Below, piece by piece: positions 40,662-51,838 of a DNA stretch of 64,000 nucleotides; the stretch's first letter is position 1, and every line of letters starts with the position of its first letter. Source of the stretch: Rhizoctonia solani (Eukaryota; Basidiomycota; Agaricomycetes; Cantharellales; Ceratobasidiaceae); the NCBI RefSeq assembly GCF_016906535.1, contig NC_057381.1:372001-436000 (forward strand), given 5' to 3'. Position numbers and translations under genes: made by a program. The notes beneath the pieces are model-generated. The model saw nothing but the letters and a program-made list of their open reading frames with translations. It did not search any database and was not told where the DNA came from.

Positions 40662-41314
40662 ACTGCCTTGCCATGTCTCCTTTTTTGCCTATTGAAGTTT
40701 ATGTACATTGTCGAGCTTCAGAACCCCAAAATTCGATACCAATTCAAGCACAATTGGATGTTGCACACATATATATCTTCTCTGTCAATTCAGACTCATA
40801 GCATCACCGCGGGTTTCTTGACTATACCAAAATCATAATTATTTTTATCGCCTTCCGACTGAGTGGTATGCCCACTCTTCCAGTGGTCTTTTAGCACTTC
40901 CACCGTTGACAAACTGGAGGTAACAGGTCAATGAGACTCTATGTAAAAGGTAGTAATCGATTTCTTGGTCCTCTCTAAGTGGGTTATTTGATCAACCATA
41001 TTTGTAACATTTTGGCAAAGCCAACCAATGGCAAACAATAAGTTGTTACACAAACTCTTTAATTAAACCGCAGTCACGTGAGCTTGGGCTTTGAAAGTGA
41101 TCATCAACATATTCGTGGCGCGTGGTTTTTCGGTTCGGAACGCGTTTTTGTGAGGCGGTAGCTCCTTAACTACGGTGCATCTCTATCTCTTTAATTCAGG
41201 CGAGTTTCAACTGGCCATCTGTGTCCAGGAGGGTCAGCTTTCATTTTGACACTTGGTGGATTGTGCCACTTGGTCACTGAAATTGATCTACGTCGGCCGC
41301 TTACGTCTTTTATT
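40662..41314. other. Intergenic region, SPB1 to AlkB-like gene
   Basis: 653 bases. SPB1 3' flank, then the presumed promoter of the next gene, with a TCACGTGA box near 41073. No RNA gene or repeat seen. Confidence 0.4.
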
Positions 41315-44300
41315 ATGGAGTCCCGTCGACAGTATTATGATTATCCCCCATGTGGGTATATACCATCTCAACACATCCCTTATGAACCATATTCGCCCCC
41401 AGCGGTTGTACCTGGGCACCTGAACCAAGACATACTAATGGCGCTACCACCACCTGTTGACGGCACTCATGATCCCCTCAGCTCCCCACTAACACCACTA
41501 TCCGAGACCTCCGATGGGCTCCCAATACCCGAAGACGAAGCGGCTATTCCAATGGTACTATATTTCCTCATCTTACTCGACCTATCTCACTTTTCTCTAG
41601 ATCGAATTCTCTACCCAATGGAATAACAGGAGGGAAGCCCAATGGGATATCGTTGGCCCCAAACGCGGAACTCAATCATCTCTTTCTGCGCCGGACCCTA
41701 CAGCTCGGGGCCCTCCTCAAATGTGGGCTGAAGTACGTTCTTGATCTACTTCTGACTTCTTGCCAATTCTAATCCCCCCTCCCCCCTAGAATATATACGA
41801 TGCTCAAGACGTTCTGCCTTACTTTAGCGTCGGTCAAACCATATTGGCGTCTAAGACTCCTAGAGCGCTTGCCCGATCTGTATTACTAACGAGGAACCTG
41901 CATGACATTTGCGCAGACTGGACAAGCGGAATAATCAAGTTTACCGTGTAGGTGGCTCCTCAGTCTTACTCCTCGGCTTGTTACTGATGACACCTTTAGG
42001 CGGGTTCGATACAAGCTCCAGCTGAACAGGCCCAAAAAGTGGAAACCCCCTGGCGAAACTGGTAAATTAGCCAACGTTGATTGCAGTCCCATGGATCCCA
42101 TACAGTTTCGAAAGTTGAAAGGTTGTTATGAGGCAGGAGTTCCAGTTCGAGTGCTTGCTACAGGCGACTTTCCCTCCCTCCCCACACCAAGAGAAACCGA
42201 AGCTCCTGATGCGGTTAGAAATCATCACTGGCAGGACGGAGTAGTCATGTTAGGGTTTTTCTGGATCAAGAAGGTTGAGGCAAGTGTTCTTTTTGATTCC
42301 TTGGATAATTTCCTTACTAAGTGTGTAGAGCAGAAAGTCGAGCATGTCTCCGAAAATGTCGACCTCGAGACTGGCAAATGTTCTGGTCGTTCCAAATGGG
42401 AGCTTGAGCTTAAGTCTTGTAATATTAATGAGCACCCTCAACCATGGTGGTGTCCTCTCAACGAGGAAGCGCAAAAAGGCAACGCGTTGTTTAATAGTCA
42501 TTTGGAAGAGGATGACAATGCGTTGGAACTTGGAAATGCGCATAAACGTCGCCGAGTTGACGCAAACAACAGCTCAGGTTACTGGGGCGGAACTCCAGTA
42601 CAAGCGGATCCAGTATACACATATGAAAACGGTGATAGACTAAGAGTAGAGGCAACACCAGGCCCATTCTTGGACCCTATGCTCATTGACCCGGTACTAC
42701 GTGATAAATCGCCCTCATATACAGGATATACGGTTAGTCACATAAGCTCAATAACAGTAATTCGGTGACATTAAAAACGTTCGTATCAGTTAAGTGGACC
42801 TCCCAGCTACCCTTCAAGCACTGGAGGCATACCTGCTCCTGGAGTCGCCAATCAAATGGACATCGATCATTCAGTCTTCCACTCACCACCCCCAGAAATT
42901 CACCCATACCATTTAGGATTGTCGCTAGATCCTCTTGAGGGGACAGAGAACTGCTTGGTTCGCGCGCCCAAGGTCAGGGCATCACTCTTACTGGGCTGGC
43001 ACTGTTCATCATGTGGGCGCTTGAACTCTCGGAGGAAGTGGTCCCAAATTCAGACCTGCCCGCTATGCAAGGTGAGATTACTACTGGTTTGGGCACTTGC
43101 TTGTAGTCAACCTCTACAATACTAGACGCCATCCAAGTTCGTTTCTCCCCAATGGCACCGCAGAGCGCATACAGAGGCAGCAGGTCCGATTGGAACCTTG
43201 TTCCGACTTGACGATGGTGGACATCAAGCCAAGACCGGGTTACATCAGATGGCCGTTCGTGACGAAAAAACAGGGCTGACGTTTGTGGAGTATTGGCTTG
43301 CCGAAGCACCTATGCCGATCCTTGCTGAGTTGAAGAGGATTGCGTCTATTAGTCAAAGAAAAGCTAGGGGGAAGGCGAGTCTTCCGAAAGGTACCGAAAT
43401 ACCAGAGCCCAAACCAATCCCAAGTGCCGGCCCTAGTACTCTGGACTTCAATCCCGGGACTTCACTTCCGACTGCTATTCCTGAATCCAAGCCCCAGACC
43501 TCTGGTCCTAAACCTGGGGTTCACCCAGACGGTCTGGCTCTTGTTCGTCGACGCGATCCTGGTGGGAGTCGTGTGGTTTTCAGTGAAGACACACGGATGC
43601 TATTCATGCAGATTACTTGCCCCCAGAATTCTAGCTCTCTCGAGTCGGCGGATCAGATATTTTCAGGTTTCGCCGCAGATGTCCCAATGGAAAGACAAGA
43701 AAACAGTACAAGTTATAAAACTGGTGGGCTTTTTTAAAAAATCAATTGGGTAAAAAGTGAATTACTGAATTTAGTCTATTAGGTGCATCCACTCTTTCGT
43801 GTCATTACACCTATCTGGCGGGGTCCGGTACCCATATTATGCATACATCTTCACCCGCCGTCGATTGGGAATATGTTCCTACTTGTGTGTATGATGCGCA
43901 TGCACTACTCGTCGACCATCAGGCACACGCTATTTTCAGTGGCAATGATACTATCAGAGAATTCAATCAGAGTCTATTCATTCTAGGAAATGGCAGCGTT
44001 GGAACAAACACATTCAGAGTACGCCGCTCCCTCTCTTACACGAACAAGTCTCAACCATTTCACTTGATTTCAGATGACACACAAAGCAGAGGATGGGCCT
44101 ACTGGTTACATGGTTTTTGGTGCAAGCTGTAGTATTGAAATACTAGTTGGCAACGGGGAAAATGTGAAAAGGACGACAAAGGGAGAGGCTACGAGGCGTG
44201 CAGAGGTGTTACTCGCTCACGGGGATGCACTTATGACGATGCCATTAGAGGGTGACCCGCCAATGGAGGTCAGTATCTTCTTAATTTAACTCGTCACGTT

Positions 44301-44566
44301 GCATCTGAAATGATGCCTTCCACAGATGAGAGTAAAAAGGACTGGGCTTGCGATTGGTAAGTGCGCTTTCGGCATCTGGTGAATCTCTATTTTGACCGTA
44401 CCTAGTTGTAATTGCGCGCCATGTCTCACCTGATTACATCCATGGCAAAACAGTTAAGGTAGTCCCCCAAAAAGAACACCTCCCAGTAATTAAGAAGCTT
44501 CCCGCTCCTGCCAAGCGAGATGTAACTCCAGCCAAACGCAAGGCTTACGAGCCTGATGGTAAATAA
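41315..44566 (+). CDS. Zinc-ribbon protein with C-terminal AlkB/2OG-dioxygenase-like domain
   Basis: Ten exons: 41315-41554, 41601-41732, 41790-41947, 42000-42732, 42790-43071, 43126-43723, 43783-44018, 44074-44268, 44326-44356, 44406-44566; 921 aa and in frame throughout. The N-terminal 500 residues are Pro/Ser-rich with no domain I recognise. A CxxC...CxxC zinc ribbon (HCSSCGRLNSRRKW...CPLCK) spans exon 5. The C-terminal part has the order FNQ, MTHKAEDGP, MVFGAS, LLAHGDALMTM, RTGLAIVVIAR, which resembles the AlkB strand order, but a clean HxD iron motif is not visible. The tail is Lys-rich. Likely nuclear. Gene structure is well supported; the enzymatic call is tentative. Confidence 0.6.
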
Positions 44567-46350
44567 AGGTACAAGATGGGATTGAAACGCTTAATACATG
44601 CGCGAATAATTTTATTTTTTAATGTAAGTATAATAATAACTTGCGATATTGGGGGTGCTTCTCGTATTTCCATTGTAATCCTTTTGTGTACAATGTTTCT
44701 CGTTAGTTTGTTTTTCGCCTTTCGAATCACACTGCGTTTCACCCTTCGAAATTCTGATTAGATTATTACAGGCAACCTTCGTGCATAACTTTAGTTCGTT
44801 TTCTTCCGCTTCGGGATGCAAATTGTCCGCAAAGCCTATTTTGAGGCAAATGGCTGAAATACTCTGTTGCCGCCGAAGTTATCCGCGGTGTGCAGAGTTA
44901 CGACCAAATGGGCTCCAACATCCAGTCCTACCGATAACAAACTGAATAACGAGCATCAGATTTTAACCCATAGCTATGGAGGCGCATGAATAAGTCTTCA
45001 ACCCAAGAATGATGAATAACCCAAACTTAAGGCCACGAAATATGAGTTCTACTACTGTTGACTCTACTCGGGTCGGCTATCGGGTGCTGGCTTGTAATTT
45101 GGCCGTCTTATGCTGGGTAGTACCTCGTGTTACCTCCGCCAGGGCTTCCGGTAACCTCGGAATAAGCCAAGGTTTTGCGACTTTTGCCTCTGTAAGGATT
45201 TCATATGGCCATTCACAGATGGGGTATATATAATCAATGACCGAAGGGGAGCCCATATACCCCCCGACTTTGTGTGTCCTATCGCAGCTCTACTTAACCC
45301 GGGCGACGTCAATTTAATCAGCATTGAACGTGGTGTCCATGCATCAAGTACAGATCTACCAACCAGGTTCGGCCCCGAACTCCTAGCCGATCCTCAACGG
45401 ACCCATACGTGGGAGGTTCGCATTCGGGAAGAGCTCCCCGAAGTGAAGTTGATCATACATTTTAATTGGGATATTAAACCTTGAGCATAGGCACCACACC
45501 ACAACGGCTGAGACTCCGATGGTCCGTGCATGCTCCATGATGTAGGTAGGATTTTGTTGTTCTAACATTGATGGAATTAGAAGACGAGTGGAGGAAGCAT
45601 CAGATACATCATTACGCTATACAGTAATTTATTCGTCGTGATGACAATCAACGTGGACGAGGTTCTCGGGCCATGTTTTGTGGCCGCGGGTGAGGCATAC
45701 AACGCGAATGTGTCGCGAACAAATTGTTATCATGTTCGTAGCGTGGGGCTACCTACATGATTGGTCATTTGTTGACCTACCAGATAAGCGAAGCCTTGAT
45801 ATATTGTGGGATTGCCAAGGCGCCAGGGGCGCGGCGTTTTACTCAAACAATAAAATTTGTATAGGCGGAGTCAGACAGTTTGGACAGAAAGGTACGCTGG
45901 GGAGAAATCAACGATCGGATGTGTGCCTGGTCAAGTTGGTCGAGGTCGGAGAGAGTTGGCCGCGGAGCAGTCGAGCCGCTCCGAGTGTGATCTATGCACA
46001 CACCCTTTATGCCTCAATAAATACCAGAACAGCATAGCAACCAGCATGTTGCGCACATATGAAAAAGAAGCATCTGCACAACCAAAGATAGTGAATGTCA
46101 TATGTTTGTCTCGAGCCGGACTGATGGATCAGGGCCGTGTTGTGCGCATTTAATGTAATGGAGCCCGGGCGCTTCGAGCACGGTATATATTTTCGGTTCG
46201 GTTAACGACAGAAATCAGCTTTCACTTTTTCTCCCACTCTCGTCTTGCATAACTTTCTCCGGGCCCGGGCCCACACACCTACCCAGTCGCTCTCTGCCTG
46301 TCTCTCATTAACTACTTAAACGAAACAAACCCGTATCGAACTCATAGAAA
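44567..46350. other. Intergenic region upstream of DUF1996 gene A
   Basis: 1.8 kb. Short open frames exist at 45.0-45.5 kb and 45.7-46.1 kb but none has splice structure or a recognisable motif. A TATATATT box at about 46183 is the likely TATA of the downstream gene, followed by a CT-rich leader. Confidence 0.45.
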
Positions 46351-48992
46351 ATGTTGACCTCTCTTTCTGGTGCACTTATCGTGGGTGCCTTGTTAGCCGG
46401 CTCCGCCAATGCTGGGGACCACTTCATTCAGACTCAGAATCGGTGCGTTGTGAGGCATACAGTGGGGACTCTTGAAATTTAACCAAATGTTAATCCTTGC
46501 GCAGACAACTTTCATACACTCGCATTGATCCTCTGCGCACCCCTGGAGTCAGTTTTTTTTTCTCTATCTTTGTCAATTATTTGCGCCTGACACCGATATC
46601 TAGACTGTTGGCCCTCATGTGCACAATGTCGTTGGAGCATCCAATTTTAGCCCTGATTCGACCACTCCTGAAATCCTTCAGCAATCCAAGTGCTCGTCGA
46701 CCATGGTTCAGGATGACAAGTAAGTTAGATCCGCCACGAATGAATTTCATTTTGGCTAACAACGGAGCTCAGATCTATCTATTGGACGCCATTGGTTTAC
46801 TACAACCACGGCAACGGCTCGTACTCGCCTATAGTCAGCTCGACCCGCATCTACTACTTCTTGAAGCCCGGCAACGGCACCCAGCCGGTTAAAGCTTTCC
46901 CAAAGGGATTCAGGATGCTTGCAGGTGGCTACAACGACCGTCGTCCTGACACTTACCCGCCTAGAGGCGAATTGAGCTACGATCAACTCCAAGCAATGGA
47001 TCCTCGAGTAAGCCCATCCAAACTATGAGCCTAGAGTATTAATACCTACCGTGCTTAGATTGCTGCAATCAAATGGGGTTGCTCTGCCGGTGCTGTTCAA
47101 GGCGAAGGCAATGGTGGATCGCTCCCCGGCCAACGCCCGTATCTGCCCAACGACGCTCCTAATGGCTGTGGCGTTCTCAATGCTGGTCTTTTCTTCCCCA
47201 GCTGTGGAGATGGTCGCTTGGACTCGGACGACCATTTGTGAGTGGTCCTTGGTTCGATGGGCGTTAGTTGCTTTGTACTGACTTTGCGATAATTTCCAAG
47301 CTCCCACATGGCATACCCCCTCGACGAATCCAATGGATACAACTGTCCCCCCAGCCATCCGATCAAGTACCCGACGATCTTCATGGAGTAAGTGACTATG
47401 TTTGGTTATCGAGGCCTCGGGCATTGACGCTCTTCCAGGCACTTCTACTTCCCCAGTGCAGATCAACCTTACCGTGGCGCCAACCAGAATAACTGGATTC
47501 TCTCTAACGGTGACGCAACTGGTCTCAGTGAGTTGTGATATTATTTCCAAGATTGGATTCACGTCTAACGTCCCAACAGACATGCATGGTGATTTTATCA
47601 ACGGGGTAAGCTTTACAGCTTATTGAAAGGCAAGCACTCTGAAAACTTACTGGCTCTGTTCTATAGTGGAACCAAGATACGCTCGAGCAAACGATGCAAC
47701 AATGTAACACACCGAACGCACCTGAGGCGGACCTCCAGGCTTGCGCACCTCTTGCTAAAAGTATCGACGTAGAGGCCGCCAACACCTGTCTCAGCGAGGG
47801 TAACATTGCTGACGAGTAAGCATGATTTGTTGACTTCGTTTTCAATTTACGCCTCTAAACGTGTTCCGTTTTGATTGCAGAGATGTTGGTTTGTTGGCTC
47901 CGATTACTGGGTTCCCTGGATGCAACCCTTACTGGCCCGCGGAGTCTCCTACTAAGCCCGTTTGCGTAGCTAGCAGCAACGTCGGATTGGTTCAGCCGTC
48001 TAGTCGTCTTACAGTCGACGAGTTCAAGATGAATTTGCCCATTGCCAACGGAACGTCCAAAACGATCACCGGGCCTTCTGTTGGCAACATGACCGACGAC
48101 TACAACTACAACTACGGACCGTCGAGCTCGTATGCTGCTACCGCGACCTCGTCGTATGCTGACACCACCACCACCACCACCACCACCACGTCGGCCGAGT
48201 CTGCTGCTTCGGCTACCGAGACTGCTTCCTCGTCGGAGCCCAGATCTACCGGTGAAATCACTCCTTCAGCAGATGTTACTTCCACTGGTTCATCGGCAAC
48301 CGGAACCGCTTCAGGAAGCGAAGCTGTCCCGACTGAAATTGCTTCGACTATCACTGCATCGACCGAGGACCCTGCGTCGACTGGAGCCGCTTTAACCGGA
48401 AGTCAAGCTACTTCAGCGGCTGGAGTCTCTTCGACTGAAAGTGGTCTTGCCAATGAAGCTAGCGCTACTGCCACAGACTCATCTATACTGGGGGGCTCTA
48501 CTGGGGTCCCGACCTCTTCTGTACCCGCTGCGTCATCGGTAGCTTCTGCTTCATCCGCAGACCCTACTCAGACCACATCTTCAGACCCCGAGCATCCAGT
48601 GGTCACGCCTGGCAATCAAGGCTCTGTTGCCCCCAATGAACCAACTTTGTCTGCTACTTCGTACTTGCCGACCTCTAGCGGCGCTCCGGCTGCTGCGACC
48701 AACACTGCTCCGAGTACCGACCAGTCTGTGCCGACCAGTGCCTCGTCTCCCGATAGCTCTGCGGCGACTAGCGTCTCTTCAACAACCAGCCCTGCCAACG
48801 CAGTTCCCACTTCCCAAAATGCCAACACCTTGAATCCTGGGAATAACAGCGGCAGGCCCAAGACTTGCGTAAGTTCTACCATACCTGCCACTGCAAGTTC
48901 GTTACTTATTTTTGTTTTAGCGCCGCAAGAGCAACAGGGCCCGCTCCCATGCTCGCCGCCGCCGCGCACACCAGAACCGCCTCAGCAAATGA
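46351..48992 (+). CDS. Secreted DUF1996 protein A with long Ser/Thr-rich tail
   Basis: Eleven exons: 46351-46442, 46505-46547, 46604-46719, 46773-47007, 47059-47237, 47301-47387, 47439-47527, 47580-47605, 47667-47815, 47881-48868, 48921-48992; 691 aa. Signal peptide MLTSLSGALIVGALLAGSANA. The DUF1996 core has GPHVHNVVGASNF, the segment WTPLVYYNHGNGSYSP, KWGCSAGAVQG, CGDGRLDSDDHF and MHGDFINGWNQ, with several paired Cys. After about residue 400 comes a mucin-like tail of roughly 280 residues rich in Ser, Thr and Ala, with a poly-Thr run encoded by an ACC repeat (48161-48190). The last exon encodes a basic end (RRKSNRARSHARRRR). Probably a heavily O-glycosylated wall or extracellular protein. 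Function of DUF1996 is unknown to me. Confidence 0.92.
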
Positions 48993-49646
48993 GTGCTCCG
49001 GGTCGATACCCTGGGTTACGATTTTTCCACACATCCTCCTTCATGACTGATGCCCTCCCCCCTTTTTTTTGGCTTGATTCACTTTATGGCTGTGCCTCCT
49101 TTTCTTCTTTCTTCACGGAGGCCCGGTTTCTCCCTCTCCCTTGGTCTGGCTTACCTTTTTAGTCTCATCTGACTGGCTCTGGCTGTCATACCATAAATAC
49201 ACATAACATCGTGAATATCTCGCGCTGTGTTGTAAGGAAGAGGGAATCGGCGCTTTTGTTTAGTTTCTCGGTTTTGGTTCGACCCAAGAGGTGGGTGATA
49301 CCCAAGTTGTATGCGCGTGTTAAACTATTGTCCTTTTGATCTTATTTATTCCACTCTACTTTCGTTCACTTCACCCCGTGAATGTATGGTTTTATCGTGG
49401 TTTATCTAACCTTATTCAAATCAAATATCCTTGTTCTTGTTTTTAATTTCACATCAGCGTTACTTGGTAACGCATACACACAGGTATTTGTGGGTCAGCC
49501 ATGTGAACTGGTGGTCTCATTTATATCAACGAAGAAACAGTGTCCAAAGAGATTCTAAACTGCTATACTTCATTCCTTCCGCATACAGATTTATAGAACT
49601 GCGCATGTAGGCAGTAAAATATTGAATAAAGTCGGTGAGAGATCTA
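48993..49646. other. Convergent intergenic region
   Basis: About 650 bases between the 3' ends of DUF1996 gene A (plus) and the M36 gene (minus). T-rich on the plus strand, likely 3' UTRs. No gene seen; the long plus frame that enters it is a read-through of the last exon. Confidence 0.4.
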
Positions 49647-51838
49647 CTAGCAGCCGCTTGGAAGAGTCTTGCTATCAACCTTGGTCGTCGTTGCACCAAA
49701 CCCGAGACCCCGCTTCGCGAATGCGGTCCACTAGACGTGTTGGGTAATTAGTTTGAGAGCTACAATGAAGGGCAAGACAAGTACTCACGAGTGTGCACTT
49801 ATTGGCACCACCATAACGATTAGCATCGGCTTGAATGACAGCTATGTATGCGCGGATATCCTGTCAGCATAAAGTCTCAATTCTAATATTCGTATATTAC
49901 CATCGCGGGCAGAAATAAAGGTTGGGTTGCAAGGCTGAATCGCAAGCGCATCGACGAGAAGATGAAGAGCTACTATGTTACCCGTGGTGCTGCTGATATT
50001 CTTCTTATCGGTAGAGAATCCACTATAAATAGATCTATCAGCTTATGGACTAGTGCATATCATTTCACGTACAGCTTGGCCACGAGCGCAGCATAAATCT
50101 CATGCCATATGTTGGCCCAAACTTCGCCAGCGGCATGAACCTCAGTCCGAGTTTGGAGTGAGCCATAGGTAAGGGGGTTGGTCGTCAGGCTGGTAGAGTA
50201 TGGATAGTCACGGATGCTCTTGAGGTAGACGTACTCGCCCATTGTAAAATCCTGCGCAACACTTTGTGCGCTTGTCTGTCTAACCCAGTCGGCGAGGGCG
50301 TCCGACCAGCCCTCTCCTAGACCACGCGACTCGTCTGTTGACAGGCAACGTGCAGTTCCGCCGCCGGTCATGCGACTGGTGAGACCATGAGTATATTCAT
50401 GGATAACGACGTCATTTTCAAAGGCACCATCACGGAATGGTGTGGTTTTATTCCAAAGATAGAGCCTCATCATAGCATTTGCGCCGTCGGGGGGAGTTGC
50501 AAAGTTGGCGTTGTTGAAGTTTGTTTTTCCGCCATCCTGAACGGACACGTATACTGGGTCATTCCCAGACCCGCCTTTTCCATAATTATAGTACTGGAAA
50601 TTGTATGAAGATTCGGTAAAGCCTATTCATTTATCAGCATAGCCACACAAATAAGTCACATATATACACGCACCATAGTGATAGAGTAGGTCGTGCATCA
50701 TGTTGGTAAGGTAAAATATGTTAACGGATGCGGCGTCCTTATTACCGGCGGGTTCCTTGGACGGGTCAAAAGTATATTCGTATACATCAGGAGCAGAGCT
50801 TTGTCCCGTTAAGCCATCGGTTACCGAAGACTTGAATACGTGAGCATTGTTTCCCGAAGTGGCGTTTGTAATGACAGTAGTATTTGAGAAATTAAGGCGA
50901 TATCGGTGCCAGCCATCTGGGGACGCAATGGAGTCCTGAGGATCAGTCAAGGTTTGGAAACCATCATTCGGATCCTGAAGAGCGAAAGGAATAACTCGAT
51001 ACTAGATCAGCAAATTAGTGATGTATTCATTCTTAGCTAATCTATATTATGGATCTGCTTACCTTGGCATGAGCCACGAAGGATATAACGTTCACTATCT
51101 CTCCCGAGTTGGCGTCGACAAAGACTTCGTACCATTCATCAGTATCATTGTTTTGAATTTGCACTACGTGGGTGAGTGAGACATCTCCTGATTCCTTGGC
51201 AAAATATTCGACGGAAACGGGCGCGGTGTTGTACTTGCCACCAACGGTCGCTTCCGCTTTGGCAATCGCATCTTCCTTGGTCAATTTCGGGACGGGAGCT
51301 GCAACGTTTTCTGATATGTTGTTAGTATGAGTTGTTATGCTCTGTCAATTCAACCTACTAGGCTTGATGAAGCTGGCACCGAATGAGACCACCTTTTTGC
51401 CCTTCAGAGCAACATTAGCGACGGCATTAGCGATGGTAATGTTATTGATGGTCTGCTTGAAATACTCGTTTCCAGCGCTAGTCGAGGAGTGACCGGACTT
51501 GTGAGATAGCTCCTCGGGTTTAACTCCGAGCTTTTCCTCGAGGAATGCTTTGGCAGCCTCTTCATTGGTGCTGGTTAGATCACGTTTCGCAAGCGGATGA
51601 ACAACTCCTTCAACGCCATAGGTCTCGAAAACGGGCTCAGGGTGATAGGATTTAAACTGAGAGCCCACGCGACCAACCGAGTGTATGTTAGGAGTGGACT
51701 GATGAAAAGGTGCCTCCCTAATTAATTGGTTAAATAGATCTCCATGACACAGTGTGGAACAGAGACATACCAAGGGGCAGCAAACGCTCTCTGAGCAACG
51801 AAACCCACGAGAATCGAGAATCCAGTTATGGGCGTCAT
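49647..51838 (-). CDS. Fungalysin, M36 extracellular metallopeptidase
   Basis: Eight exons on the minus strand: 51838-51771, 51717-51359, 51310-51063, 51001-50674, 50622-50073, 50022-49901, 49841-49789, 49730-49647; 603 aa, the usual length. Signal peptide MTPITGFSILVGFVAQRAFA. The FTP propeptide includes SAGNEYFKQTINNITIANAV and a PepSY-like part. The catalytic domain has FYLTNMMHDLLYHYGF, the zinc motif HEYTH and the downstream Glu in GLGEGWSDALADW, then EVWANIWHEIYAAL and CNPTFISARD. A secreted zinc protease that degrades extracellular proteins; M36 members of plant-associated fungi can cleave plant chitinases. It lies between the two DUF1996 paralogues on the opposite strand. Complete, no defect seen. 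Confidence 0.95.

Noticed and set aside
45009..46153. Short plus-strand frames between the AlkB-like gene and DUF1996 gene A
   Set aside because: No splice signals link them, there is no recognisable motif, and codon use looks unconstrained.
47861..49162. 433-codon plus-strand frame as a separate gene
   Set aside because: It starts inside an intron of DUF1996 gene A and runs through the last intron into the 3' flank. The spliced model with the Arg-rich last exon matches paralogue B better.
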